A stretch of 51,292 nt of DNA from Amoebophrya sp. A120 (Eukaryota > Sar > Dinophyceae > Syndiniales > Amoebophryaceae): positions 1 through 51,292 of the forward strand of contig CAJINV010000013.1 of the NCBI GenBank assembly GCA_905178155.1. Reading direction: 5' to 3'. The notes beneath the pieces were generated by a model. The model was not told where the DNA came from, ran no database searches, and saw nothing but the letters and a program-made list of their open reading frames with translations. Shown piece after piece: positions 33,801-43,889 of the stretch. Every line of letters begins with the position of its first letter. The first letter of the stretch is position 1. A program made the position numbers and the translations under genes.

Positions 33801-34956
33801 TCATCCGCATAGAGATCGCGAAAGACGCCAGCGGTGAAAAACTCCAGAAGGCTGTGGCTCAGCCGGCTGTCTGCCAAGTGGTAAAACGGGTGCGCGTCGT
33901 GGTCGTGGCCGGCGACGAAGGACTCGCGGTGTCGCCGCAGGAGCTGCAACTTCCGAACCACTCCGCGAAGGAGGTTCGGCACGTCTCTATACCACTCCTC
34001 TGCTCCTACTTTCATCAGCACCAGCCTGGTCGTCAGGTGCTGCAAAAAAACCGACATAGCTGCGCCGCTACGTTGCACCGGAAATGTCAGATCGTTTTCT
34101 CCCAGCTGTGCGTCCACATCTTGCGAAATAGCGGGCAGATAGTCAAGTAGCCGATCTACGTCAACGTATGCTATGAAGAGGCCCATACCCCAAGCGTTTG
34201 TGACGACGGTCCCCGCGTTTTGCTCCTGATCCTGCCCAACATCTTCATCGCGCGGTCGAGTGCCCAGCAAATCTTGTCGCCCCGCCGCAGTTTCGGCTCC
34301 TGTAACACCAGGTGACAGCTGTTTGATGTGTTTCTTCGCTTCGAGCAACAGGAACTCGCGCGCCCTCCGGTGGAAACTCACCTGCGGTTGAATCAGGTCC
34401 CCGCGCAGCAAGCCACACAAACTCTCAATTGCGTTGCAGAGCTTCTCAAAATCGTTTCGCTCGTGGGGCTCGTCCCGCAAGTGCGGGGCGAACGGGTCCA
34501 ACAGGACGCGCGAATCCTCTCCCTCGCTCCCTGTTGAGAGAACCACACCGGCGCGGCTTTTCCAAAACGTTTTGTGGGTATCTGGAATTGACAGCATTCT
34601 TTTTCTGACCTCCTGTACCTCCTTCCAGCTGTCGGTTGGGGTTGTGTAGGCAGGCCGCAGGATAGAAGTAAGCCGGTCCCCGCTGCGCGATGGCCGGCCC
34701 AAGAGGTCGCTTTCCCCAGCGGCGGAGTCCGGTGCTACGTCCCACAGGTTATTGATGCAGAATGACTCGAAGTCTGCAAGAGAGCAAATCGCGGCTGAGC
34801 GCGAGTCATCGAAGTGCAATCGGAAGTGCCCTCCCTTTCTGATCTGAAACAATAGAGTTTCTTCATTCAGTTTCAGGGAGGCTCGTCCAATTCCTTCCTC
34901 GTTGCCGCTGAAAACTCCGACGGATTCCGGCAGAAAGTTTGAGCCGAATATCAACT
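30888..34956 (-). CDS. RNF213-like: N-terminal arm, large exon
   Basis: About 1,355 codons of helical, acidic sequence without a recognised catalytic motif. Typical segments are EEWYRDVPNLLRGVVRKLQL, FFTAGVFRDLYADEEVRTGA, AWQRLLDRYLGVWAP, SLFLHFRGNENDVDNPQEDG and LARLLQQMPTSLSVLKVFEK, with NEAWFRNLVDNRQKDEKLKT near the end. Animal RNF213 has a long helical N-arm/stalk here, so the location fits. The exon is enriched in Ala, Arg, Asp and Glu and has insertions such as QEQNAGTVVTNAWG. A 23-bp tandem duplication lies near its 3' end (30918-30963), so the last part and its frame are uncertain. Confidence 0.75.
30918..30963. repeat. Exact 23-bp tandem duplication
   Basis: The unit starts GTCCGCGGCCGCTTTCCTTT and ends GGG; it occurs twice without spacer (30918-30940 and 30941-30963). 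Each copy contains GCGGCCGC. As 23 is not a multiple of three, a coding frame passing through both copies reads them differently. This suggests an exon/intron border nearby or a recent slippage event. Confidence 0.9.
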
Positions 34957-35192
34957 GTAAAAATGTCTGGGTCTGGAGGAATTCATGTTTGTCATGCTTG
35001 TCTGACATGACTCTTAAATCTGTCATGCACGTTACCCAAGAGCTCCGTTTTTCTGTGATGCAGAAGCGCAGTTTGTCATGCAGAAGAGGCAACACCTAGG
35101 AGCTCAGAAGCTTGTCATGCTGAGCCAGCATTTGTAGTCTCATCATGAGATGCCACCCAGCATCACAAGTTTCCAGACACAGACATTTTTAC
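34957..35192. mobile_element. TIR-bounded intron (introner-like element) 10
   Basis: Left end TGTAAAAATGTCTGGGTCTG (from 34956) and right end, reverse-complemented, GTAAAAATGTCTGTGTCTGG (from 35192) agree at all but one of the compared bases (GTAAAAATGTCTGKGTCTGGA). Within 236 bp it holds four copies of TGTCATGC (near 34988, 35024, 35072 and 35114). It is the cleanest and shortest member of the family here. Confidence 0.85.
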
Positions 35193-35193
35193 T

Positions 35194-35850
35194 TTTGATA
35201 CCGAACGCCTCGAACGGATTTAGAAAAGACTCCAGCGTCTGCCACAGAACCAGTGCCCGAAGGTATCCGAAATTGCCTTGCTGCTGCGTCTCGTCTTCGT
35301 TCAAGAGATGTGTCTTCCTCGCCGCCTTGCCGAAGTGCCCATCAACGTCGTTCGAATCCTGAAAGCGCAGCAGGCAGTCTTTCTCCCGAACCAAAAGGTT
35401 TCGAAGCCGCACTGCGAAGGTTCCGCCACTGTGCTTCCAGATTTGTGTGACCGCCTCGGTCTCCTCGACGACTTCTTCGTCTTCGTCTTCGTCGTCGTCT
35501 TCGTCGTCGTCGGCGTAGGAGATATCCTGAGATCTCCGGTCCCCGACAAAAGCATGCGCCGCGGCAATGGTCGAAGACAGGTCTTTGTAGTACATCTCCG
35601 TCGCGGAGGACGATGAAACTGTACTCCGTGGCGATGACGCTTCATCCGCGGGCGGCAGGAACAACTTTGCTAGACCCGACTGCCAGCCGCCTGCTGGCTG
35701 CATCAAACCTGCGTGGACGATGGATTCCGACTGGTAGTTTTTTTTCAATTTCAAAGGCCCGTTCTTCGAATCACGCTTCACAGCAAAGGAGCGCAGCCCC
35801 CCTGTCAAATACTCTTCGACCTGAAGTTTCGTCAAGGGCTTTGGTAGAAA
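35194..35850 (-). CDS. RNF213-like: N-terminal acidic exon
   Basis: About 215 codons from TKLQVEEYLTGGLRSFAVKR to LNPFEAFGIKSKN. It contains a pronounced acidic run (DDDEDDDEDEDEEVVEE, encoded near 35455-35515) flanked by AAHAFVGDRRSQDISY and FAVRLRNLLVREKDCLLRFQ. No ATG opens it; the first start-like codon is TTG, so it is internal. The 5' border is probably near 35850, where GGTAG occurs in inverted orientation to GGTAG at the end of the preceding exon. No specific domain recognised; membership by strand and position. Confidence 0.65.
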
Positions 35851-36239
35851 ATCGGAATGATATTATTCCACTATGAATGTGGTCGAGCCTGGCGACTCTC
35901 GAAGCAATCTACCAACAGCAACTACTTATTTTGTTTTTCCTGAAGTTCACTGCACAAATAGCACTAACAATTCTTTATGTTGGCTTTATCGCTCCTGAAG
36001 TGGCTCCAACTCCATCTACGTGAAACAGCTGGGAGTTTGCGTTATCATCATGCTACTTAGCGCATCAAATACACATTGCTTCATCACCAGCTGCATCGGT
36101 CAAATTTATCAGACGTCACTGTTACTGTACTGCTTTTCGGTCAAAATCAGATCGTGCGTCAATTTCCGTGATTTTGTAAATTTTCCCAATCGCTTTCTCT
36201 TTTCAAACAGCAAAAAGTAAAATGAGACAATTTGTACTA

Positions 36240-36345
36240 CCGTCTCGTTACTCTCGGACCCGTGAGCTGGATTCACCGACCATGAATACGTGTACCGGAC
36301 GTCGGGTTCGAGGCCGGAAATGCGGACTTTCAATATTGTATGCAT
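36240..36345 (-). CDS. Small exon with a beta-sandwich-like stretch
   Basis: A short minus-strand open stretch reads ILKVRISGLEPDVRYTYSWS followed by VNPAHGSESNETVV. The alternation and the ISGLEP..YTY pattern recall fibronectin-III or carbohydrate-binding beta-sandwich strands. It is flanked by AT-rich sequence that looks intronic on both sides (35.85-36.24 and 36.35-36.90 kb), and both flanks contain no other convincing coding. The length and edges are guesses. Confidence 0.4.
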
Positions 36346-36900
36346 TGGAAAAAACTCACTACGCCCAGAAAAACGCAGAACAGTCTGTGCAAGATGAAGT
36401 ACTGCCAAACCAATGACAACCGCTTCCGCGGATGGTTGGGCCAGCATGACACTTTCTTGCGACTGGAGCACTCACTTGCTGTATCACACGTAAAATAAAT
36501 GTGCATTTTTCGTGAGCATGCCAGATTATTTGCAAGGGGTATAGCAACGCGATGTCCTTCACACCGTTGTCGCCAAAGCCAGACGCCTGCCGAACTTTCA
36601 GATTTTTATAGTCCCGGGCCCGCGATTATGAAAATGAAGAGTTTCTCTATCAACATCGCCGTTGTGTGACAAGCAGTCAAGCCTGTTCACTTCTTGTGGT
36701 CGCACAACTGGTTTGTACAGCAAATTTTAGAAGCAGTATCATGGCGCTTCACCTTTCATAACAAAAAGCTTACATCTCAGGCACAAACGATTGCCGCAGG
36801 GATGCAAAGAGAAACGGACGCTGTCATGCTCAGCATGCCTTTAGAAGTGATAAGTAGCAAGAGCTCTTCCTGGTTTCATAGCAGTGTGTAGTGCTGGCAA
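36346..36900. other. Probable intron
   Basis: An AT-rich stretch of about 550 bp between two minus-strand coding stretches. It carries one TGTCATGC motif (CTGTCATGCTCAGCATGCC near 36825), as do the introner elements. I could not match its two ends convincingly. Confidence 0.4.
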
Positions 36901-36902
36901 GC

Positions 36903-37640
36903 ACCAGCGGTACTCGACTTCCAGGGAAAGGTCCTTGTCACCTTGTCAACCTTGTCAGATGCCCACTCATACCAGCTCGCTTCAGTTTCTCTTGGACCCG
37001 GGTGACCTGGGAAGCAGACGCGCAGGCGCACGCGGCCGGGACTCGGCCTTCCGTTGGGGCCGACGCTATTGAGAAGTGGCGAATCAGACGGGTAACCCTC
37101 CAGAGATTCGAACCATTCGTGGAACCCTTGTCGACTCAGGGGCCACACAGGGTCGTACATCAGAATACCAGTCAACGTCACGGACCCCTTTTTGCTATCT
37201 CTCTCAACGACCGCATTCGCTCCAAAAGACAGCGGGCCCTTGTTATCAAGAACCCGGTCCTCGGAACTAGTTGCAGCAGCAAAATCATGTGCATTCGTGG
37301 GTTTCTGTCCGTGTTGCTGCATCCACTGCTCCGGCCCCGCGGCGGCTGCGACAGGCCATGAGCCGGTAATTGCGCTTGGTGTTTCACCACGACTGCTGTA
37401 GTACTCCCGACCCCCGGGATTGAAAGGTGCAACGCCCGCGTCCCCCGCATTATAGTAGGGCGAAGTAGTTGTGTTGGAACGGATCACTTCATCTGCCTGT
37501 GCCACACGCCCGCCGGAAGAAGATGCTGGAACAGAACCTTCCACTACTGACGTGCGCCCCGCCCTCACAGATTCATGTCCACCGCTAGCTGACTCGGCAT
37601 ACCTCCTTTGACCACTACCCTTGTATCCAATGTCAAATCG
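36903..37640 (-). CDS. RNF213-like: 5' exon
   Basis: About 245 codons of minus-strand open frame. A Ser/Gly-rich low-complexity part (RYAESASGGHESVRAGRTSV; SSGGRVAQADEVIRSNTTTS) is followed by an ordered-looking part: KKGSVTLTGILMYDPVWPLS, GFHEWFESLEGYP and PGRVRLRVCFPGHPGPRETE, ending SWYEWASDKVDKVTRTFPWK. No motif known to me. Its position suggests the N-terminus of the giant protein, but it could belong to a separate upstream gene. Confidence 0.5.
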
Positions 37641-37779
37641 ACCTCGTTTCAACTTGTAATGCGCGCACGGTCGAATCTGAAACACTGGCTGTTCGATCGT
37701 GTTTGTGATGCCATAAGTAATCTGCATTTACAAATTGATGCTGAGGGTGATTTTACAAAGCATACGCGAACCCAGGTTT

Positions 37780-37926
37780 TGAAAGCGGAAACTCCAAGCA
37801 GCGGTGTGAATGCGCCGCTGCTGGGCGATCCAACGAGAGCGATCGCCCATCCCCACTGCAGGACACCCGATTTGAGAATGCGGTGGCCCGTTCCCACCTT
37901 TTTTGCCTTCCTGTTTTCAACCGACA
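37780..37926 (-). CDS. Possible first exon with CBM20-like stretch
   Basis: An ATG at 37924-37926 (minus) opens MSVENRKAKKVGTGHRILKS followed by GVLQWGWAIALVGSPSSGAF and TPLLGV. The pattern W-G-x-A-[IV]-x-[IL]-V-G-S-x-x-x-G-x-[FW]-x-P is that of the first strands of starch-binding CBM20 domains, and animal RNF213 has an N-terminal CBM20. The conserved Trp of GxW is Phe here. The frame closes soon after; the continuation in another frame at 37.73 kb suggests an intron. This is a suggestive match only. Confidence 0.35.
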
Positions 37927-37944
37927 TGATCGCTGCTGCCACCA

Positions 37945-40420
37945 CCGTTCTTCCGAAGATTACGCGCAGGAATAGACCGTGGAATGAACTGGAGCCGCGA
38001 TAGATATCTGCAAACAGAGATGAAAACCCGAAAATTCACCCCAATTCGATATCGCGTGTAGAGCAGAGACGACGTGTGGGTCCCCGATATTGAAAATACG
38101 AAATGCGTGGTATTAATGCATGGATATGGAAATCAATTTTCACCAGATGAATGGCTTCGGGCAAACGACAACTTTCCAAGCCGCGTTTTTCTGTCACAAA
38201 TGTGTGTGCGAGCCCGAATTTGGAATTGGCGAATCGCGCTTCAGGATGTAATTGTTGAGCTCTAAGGATACAAAGCTCACGAGCAAAGTAAAGAGATACA
38301 CGAAATAGTGTGAGAGGTCCTGGCACATACAAGAGCAAAAAGCGACTTTTCTGAAGTCTAAGTCACAAAGCTACTGTGTAAACGCTTACACTGGTAGCAA
38401 CAATGACGACTTCTAATGGGAGCACTTCTTGATGCCTAAGCTTCCTGGAGGTGAATACCTCGATCAAGAGTAGAAATCCAACTACTTAAACGCCAAATAA
38501 GTAAATCGGAAACTCTACAGCTCCCAGATACTGTAAGTATGTATGTACTCCGACCTAAGCCAGCGTCCTGCCTTTGAAAAAAAGATTGCGAGTTGTTAAG
38601 GTCGCATCTATGAAGACATTCGACATCTGCACGATGTGAGTCTCAAGTTATCAGGGTCAATAATAGCAAGCACGTCTTGCTGCAGGTACTTCTTAGCAGG
38701 AGAATTAGGATCCTTCGCACTAGCTAAGCTCAGTGCTATCGCAGCCGGAAAAAACAGACAGTGATATTTTCACTGATCTTTACGACTCGGAAAGGACGAG
38801 CTTAGCGACATGGCTTTTTCGGGAGGTGGAGACCCATTATCGATCTGCTGCTCCCTGTCACAAAATGCCTTCTAATACAACGACTTCGATGCCTGGCACA
38901 GGGTGCCAAGGCTTCGACGCTTTGCAGTTACTAGTTTGGACGCTGCTCCTGCGTCTGCTCACAAGATCACCGTCTGTGATGCGAGTGGCTACGTTAGATT
39001 GGAGATCTTGAAAAGAGCAGGGATAAGATTAAGACGAGCCCTTTGCTGACTTGTCTGTTGTACTATGCGAAAACTACTTCTTTGTACGGTCGCAGCAGCG
39101 GAACTATTACTTCATGATCAGTCTCAGGAGAATTCCTTTCTCGTGCCGCAAACGAACTCGGCCTCGCGGTACTCAAACTAAAAACTAGATCATCCAGTCG
39201 CCGAGGTAGTAGTGCTAGCCGTACGGGCAAAATAAATAGATCAATCTGCTTCAACTGTTCTCCTCTGATTTAGGTTATCGCCATGATGTCATCTTCACCA
39301 TGCATGATAGATATGATCTAATTCAACGCGTGACAGCAAAAGATCTACGTCTCGCTGTGATCTACGTCTCGCTGTGCTGGTAAAAGTTGAAATAAGATCG
39401 CTGCTTCTGTTCCTGTTCTAAGGCGATTTGTAGCCGACGCTTTGAGTGTTTCCGGCTGTGATATTAAGGTGAGACTTCTTCTAAACGATCAGAGCCACGG
39501 AGCTTTTTTCGTTTTAACGCGAACTAAAATGTGGGTGGCCGCATCATCGTGCTACGCCTGCACGATAAACGGACCTACAAAATGGGCGTGATATAATTTC
39601 CGCTGGGCTAGGAAGTTCCAGATCGTAAATTACCGACAGCAATCTGTCGATGGAAATAACAAAATAGATCAGGGCCTGCGCGGCGGGGAGATCGATCATG
39701 TAAAACATAGCATAACACGGACTACAAAGAGCTGCGCATGATCAAAGCCAAACTGTAACTCCTAGATCTATTCACCGGCCGCGGGCATGATCTCAGGTGT
39801 TCGATATTTTTCATTCTCGATGCCTCCTTTCCTCGAGAAATGACTGCCACCAGAGGAGGCGCTCCTGGTGTGAAGCCTGCCACATCTCGGGCACGCACCT
39901 AGCCGACGCGCCACGGAATCAAGGTGGGAAATCGAGCAAAGACGAAACCATTTCGACAGTTTGTTTCATTTCAGTTTTCTTCCCTCGCATCAGAATTATC
40001 CACGTGCAAAACTTGCGTTCAAATTATTTTTTTCGTAGCTTCGTCTTGGTTTCTATCCTGTTAAAGTAAAACCATCATACAAGAATTGCGATGTCATGAA
40101 AACTGCCATCGGCTCAACGGAAATCTATCTATCATCCACCAAGTCCTCCATGCTTTTTTGCCGTTGAGCGATTATCTTACTCATATTTCGATTGAAGTGC
40201 CGGTGCCTCGCTGCCCTTTACCAACGCAAAGTTGCAGGAAGCCGGTTGCTGCGTAGTTGTCAGCAATGAGAACGCTCGTCCAACCAGCTCCGGTCTGCTC
40301 ATTCGAGGTCCAATCGCACATCAACGGCCACGATTTTAGAATTATTCGAGAAACCGCTTCTGCAGGTTGTATTTTTCTCCCAGACTTAGATCTCGTAGTG
40401 GCAGTGGACGTGGGAAATGT
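37945..40420. other. Intergenic region, no supported gene
   Basis: About 2.5 kb, AT-richer than the coding flanks, with frequent stops in all frames. The longest frames (a plus-strand stretch at 38074-38265 and a minus-strand one at 38036-38338) are short and isolated. It should hold the promoter of the giant minus-strand gene at its left and the 3' end of the DUF4116 gene at its right, but I see no recognisable signal. A 17-bp tandem duplication lies at 39342-39375. Confidence 0.5.
39342..39375. repeat. Exact 17-bp tandem duplication
   Basis: GATCTACGTCTCGCTGT occurs twice head-to-tail (39342-39358 and 39359-39375) in non-coding DNA. Probably slippage; no function inferred. Confidence 0.9.
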
Positions 40421-40424
40421 GCTC

Positions 40425-41330
40425 TTAGGCGCTCGAAGAAAGACGCGCCTCTGCCGTACTCAGGAACGTCGCTTTCTCGGGCGTTTTGAATGATTCAGGA
40501 AGTCGCAATCGCAGAAACCGTTCCGGGGGACTGTACTGCTCGCTCGTCTGCCAGGTCACTTCCGGCGCGGCGCTCTTCCGGCTTCGCTCGTACATAGACC
40601 ATACGCCAACATGGCATGGTGGGCATCTTCTGCGTGCGAGCTCCGGACAATTCATTAAAGCGAAACCCACTAAATTTCCTATTTCTAACGGCTCGCCACA
40701 CAGGTTCAAGAACGCATCTTGGACTTCAAGCGAGGCCCGAACGGCTTTCGGAAACAGGTAGTACAAGTCTACACCAGCATCGGTTTCGCGCAGCGCTGCA
40801 AGTGCGTACTGCTCTGCGTCCTCTTGATCGGAGTAGAAGGGCGAATTCCCATCCTCCAGGTTCATGTTGAAAAAGAAATCGGCGCAAAACATCGGATTTT
40901 CGGATTTGATTCCCGCTAAAATGACGTCCCGGTCCAGGTTGCGCCTACTCCGAGTGACGGTTTCCACGTAGAACTCTCGCTGGACAAATGGATCGTTTCG
41001 CATCACCTGTGGGATTTCATCCAGACCCTTTGGCACTTTGCCGGGGTAAACCAAACCAACAGAATTGCGCAGTTTCGGCAAGGTCAGGTGCACAATCGAG
41101 GGAACATCAGCAACTAGCGGATGAATGTGCTCGTGGTTTGCTATACCAAGGCGGAGCGCAGCCTCTAGTAGTTCCAAGTCGTTGCACGGGTTGTCGATTG
41201 TATATGGCCAGTAAGTCTTCAGGAAACGCTTGTCTTCGTAGGGTGGCGTGGTCGGCTCAACATCCAACTGCGCCGAGTGCGAGAGAAGCATCTCTCTGAT
41301 CAGGTAGTTATGGACAAGAAGTAAGAAGAC
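40425..41330 (-). CDS. DUF4116-gene: C-terminal exon
   Basis: About 300 codons after a likely intron. SHSAQLDVEPTTPPYEDKRF, LELLEAALRLGIANHEHIHP and QEDAEQYALAALRETDAGVD lead to FPKAVRASLEVQDAFLNLCG and EPLEIGNLVGFALMNCPELA. These are short helical units of the DUF4116 kind, in which successive positions are scanned as 'assigned, not yet reached' repeats. It ends with a stop at 40425. The first residues (NKPWGMSMWVFLLLVHNYLI) look membrane-like but may be intron. Function of the family is unknown. The intron between this and the next exon (about 41330-41630) is inferred from a change of frame. Confidence 0.6.
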   Translation of the reverse strand, partial: VFLLLVHNYLIREMLLSHSAQLDVEPTTPPYEDKRFLKTYWPYTIDNPCNDLELLEAALRLGIANHEHIHPLVADVPSIVHLTLPKLRNSVGLVYPGKVPKGLDEIPQVMRNDPFVQREFYVETVTRSRRNLDRDVILAGIKSENPMFCADFFFNMNLEDGNSPFYSDQEDAEQYALAALRETDAGVDLYYLFPKAVRASLEVQDAFLNLCGEPLEIGNLVGFALMNCPELARRRCPPCHVGVWSMYERSRKSAAPEVTWQTSEQYSPPERFLRLRLPESFKTPEKATFLSTAEARLSSSA

Positions 41331-41629
41331 CCACATTGACATTCCCCATGGTTTATTTATATACACGTAATTTGTCACGCAGCTATCGCGGATAGCACGA
41401 TCCATGCCATTTCTGTATGTAACACATCGAATGTCGATAGAAGAATCCTGGCACCTGCGCTCTGTCCTGGGTTTTTTTCACACTCCAGCGCGAGCGCGAG
41501 GCGTGTTGACGCAAAGCGGGCTGCCGCATATGCTCTACCCATCAGAGAAGTGATAAGAAGACCAAGCCGAGATACTAGGAGTGTAATCAACACAAGAGAT
41601 GCAGAACATTGAAGAAATGTATTGTAACA

Positions 41630-42285
41630 CGTGTCGGGAAGGTGAACGCTTCGCTTCCTTTCATACGCAGCATCGCTTTGCAGTGTCTCCGGTGCGTGGT
41701 GCAACAAACCGCCCGACTTCATCGCTATCTTGACGAAGTGTCTGTCGCTTCGGAAGGCCGGTGGGAGGAACTCGAGGATTTTTCCGTCTAGCTGCAGTAC
41801 TTTCTCTGCAATGCCAGGGTAGTCTGCCATCTCCGAAGAAAGAAATTTCAAGAGCGACGGGTACACCAGTAGTGCCCGCAAAGATAGATCCGGCCTTGCC
41901 TGTCCTTGCAGCAAGATGCCCTGCACACCTTCTTTGTCAGCATTCCAAAATACTTCGGCACATGTGTCCTCCATGAGTTGGACTATGAATTCAGGATCTT
42001 GGCGAAGGTTGGTTCCGGCAAAAAGGAGGGCGTCATGATTTTGTGCAACTGCGGCTTTTACAATTTCCTTGTTTTGGCGAAGCCGTGGACTCGCATGCTC
42101 GAGGGCTAGTCCATCAAGTTGTACGCAACGACGCACTACTTCTTCTGAGTCACGAACTCGATGCTGCAGAGGCGATTCATACTGCAACACCAAGGCTGAC
42201 AGCTCTTCCGGAACACTGTCGTACTCCTCTTCTTGAACGTCATCAAAGCGGGCTGCTAGACTTGGATTCGTGAAAGATTCCCACT
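41630..42285 (-). CDS. DUF4116-gene: repeat exon
   Basis: About 215 codons with clear DUF4116 units: EEVVRRCVQLDGLALEHASP then RLRQNKEIVKAAVAQNHDAL, LRQDPEFIVQLMEDTCAEVF, LSLRALLVYPSLLKFLSSEM, and GIAEKVLQLDGKILEFLPPA then FRSDRHFVKIAMKSGGLLHH. Each unit has the family's signature order of a helix ending in LxxA, a 'x-LR-x-[DN]-x-E-[IF]-V' turn and another helix. The sequence beyond DAAYERKRSVHLPD turns hydrophobic (LVLITLLVSRLGLLITSLMG) and is probably intron read-through. Role unknown; likely intracellular. Confidence 0.78.
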
Positions 42286-42659
42286 CACCGAAGTTGAGTG
42301 GTTCTATGCTGTGGGGGTAGTAGTGGTCCTGTCGGTAGCATACTGCATTACAGACGTGCTCACCGTCACCGCAGAAGTCACTTATTTGAATGTAACGCTG
42401 CATCAAGCATGCTTGCCTGCGTATGGTTTCATCGCGCTCGTGATAGCAAATCCGCTTGCCCTTCGAAGAACAAGGCCAAGGCTTGGCCTTGTTTTTCAGC
42501 AGCGCCAGTGAGCAGGAAGAGCACTTGTTTTTGATGCGCGGAACGACATCGTCTACTGCATTTGTCTTGAGTGGTTCCGAGCAGCAGCTCTGAGGTTGAG
42601 TTCCGGCTAGCATAGGTGTACTTCTCGGCAGTTGGATGTGCCAATCCGTACGCAGCATC

Positions 42660-42862
42660 GGACTGGCTCCGTCCAAAAGCTTTTGCAGGAGGGCTTGATC
42701 GCATCGGAAGTCGTCATTGGTCACAAATCGAAGTGCGTATGGGTTTTCGCGGACGGCGTCGGCGACTATGGGTTTGTCGACAAGCTCAGGAACACAGTAC
42801 TTGAGTGCAAGACCGTTTGACCGGACTGCGGTCCGTAAGAGCTCCTTGGTCTGATTCTCAGT
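42660..42862 (-). CDS. DUF4116-gene: short repeat exon
   Basis: The minus strand reads QTKELLRTAVRSNGLALKYC then VPELVDKPIVADAVRENPYA, LRFVTNDDFRCDQALLQKLL and DGASPML. This is one and a half DUF4116 units, in frame with neither flanking exon, so introns lie on both sides (42290-42655 and 42865-43115). The unit continues the repeat register of the exon at 43.1-43.6 kb. Confidence 0.72.
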
Positions 42863-43117
42863 GTATGCAGTTGCCGCCGTGCGTCATTTTCTCTCGTGCA
42901 GGAGTCCCCTTGCGTGCCCAAAGCCAAAGCCGGTCGCAACGTCACTTCATTCCGTGCTTTCTTGCATTTTTCTGGAAAATACTCGTAATCGTATACATAC
43001 TGCAACAAATAAAAACTTTCTGCTTCGCCAAGCATATATTCCTCGCTTTGATGTCTGGCACACGCATGCTGGGCTCCAGCTGCGAGATGCATGGCTATGG
43101 CTTTTTCATAATGAGTT

Positions 43118-43650
43118 GAAAAACTTAAGAGCTGGAACTCCGTCTTTCTGGGCCGCGGCTATGGCAAGCTCGGTGGAGTTTCGATGTTTTTCGGGGACGT
43201 AACGCAGGACCCAAGGTTTGTGCGAGATGGCCGTCCGAATGAGGCCTTGATGCTCCTGCAGCTCGCTCCGGAGGTATTTGTACGCCCAACCATTTTGATT
43301 GATCGCTGATAGGGCAATAGCCAAGTACTGAAGTGAGGAACGGATTGGCACGCTTGCAAACCGAAGGGACCGCCAGTCCTTTCTGACAGCAACTTCAACT
43401 ACTTCTGCATCGTTGCGAAGAGCCGGCGATGCGTATCGAAGAGCAAGGCCATTAATGTCGCACGCGAGTAGTGCAAGGGGCTTGCTTTCGCGAAAGAGGG
43501 CTTCACTGTCTCCCATCTCGATCCGCTTGGCATTTGATGATGCGTACCAGAGGAGCGACGATTCCACTGTCAGTTTCACGAGCTCTTCACGAAACTCCCA
43601 ATCTAAGGAGCCGAAAATCAGATCTTCGCCAAAATGTGGATACATGTCTT
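43118..43650 (-). CDS. DUF4116-gene: repeat exon
   Basis: About 175 codons with well-formed DUF4116 repeats: ESKPLALLACDINGLALRYA then SPALRNDAEVVEVAVRKDWR and SLRFASVPIRSSLQYLAIAL; GWAYKYLRSELQEHQGLIRT then AISHKPWVLRYVPEKHRNST and ELAIAAAQKDGVPALKFF. The phrase 'LALRYASPALRNDAEVVEVAV' is the textbook form of the unit. N-terminal to the repeats is EFREELVKLTVESSLLWYAS. The frame ends in a stop just inside the downstream intron. Confidence 0.82.
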
Positions 43651-43754
43651 GAATGCTGTCTCCGACCGAAAAACTCGCCCGTCTTCATACCATAATCCTA
43701 GAAATGGAATGCTTTGTAAATAAAAGTTACTTTTTTTTTTAGATAAAAGAACCT

Positions 43755-43800
43755 GGTCGACAAATCTACCAATTTGTGGTCGACAAATCGACCAATTTGT
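43755..43800. repeat. 23-bp near-perfect tandem duplication with palindromic core
   Basis: GGTCGACAAATCTACCAATT.. and GGTCGACAAATCGACCAATT.. lie head-to-tail (43755-43777 and 43778-43800) with one mismatch. The second copy includes GTCGACAAATCGAC, an inverted repeat of GTCGA with a 4-base loop. It lies in the intron between the first two recognised exons of the DUF4116 gene. Confidence 0.85.
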
Positions 43801-43889
43801 TATAGAATCTGGAATCTCTGAGATAAGATGTCGTCATACATCAACAGAAGTCTTGATGATGATGCAAACCTCAAGTCGCAAGATGAGAG

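Noticed and set aside
38074-38265. Plus-strand frame with VVLMHGYGNQFSPDEW resembling an alpha/beta-hydrolase start
   Set aside because: Only about 60 codons, isolated, no nucleophile elbow or continuation in any frame nearby; probably chance.
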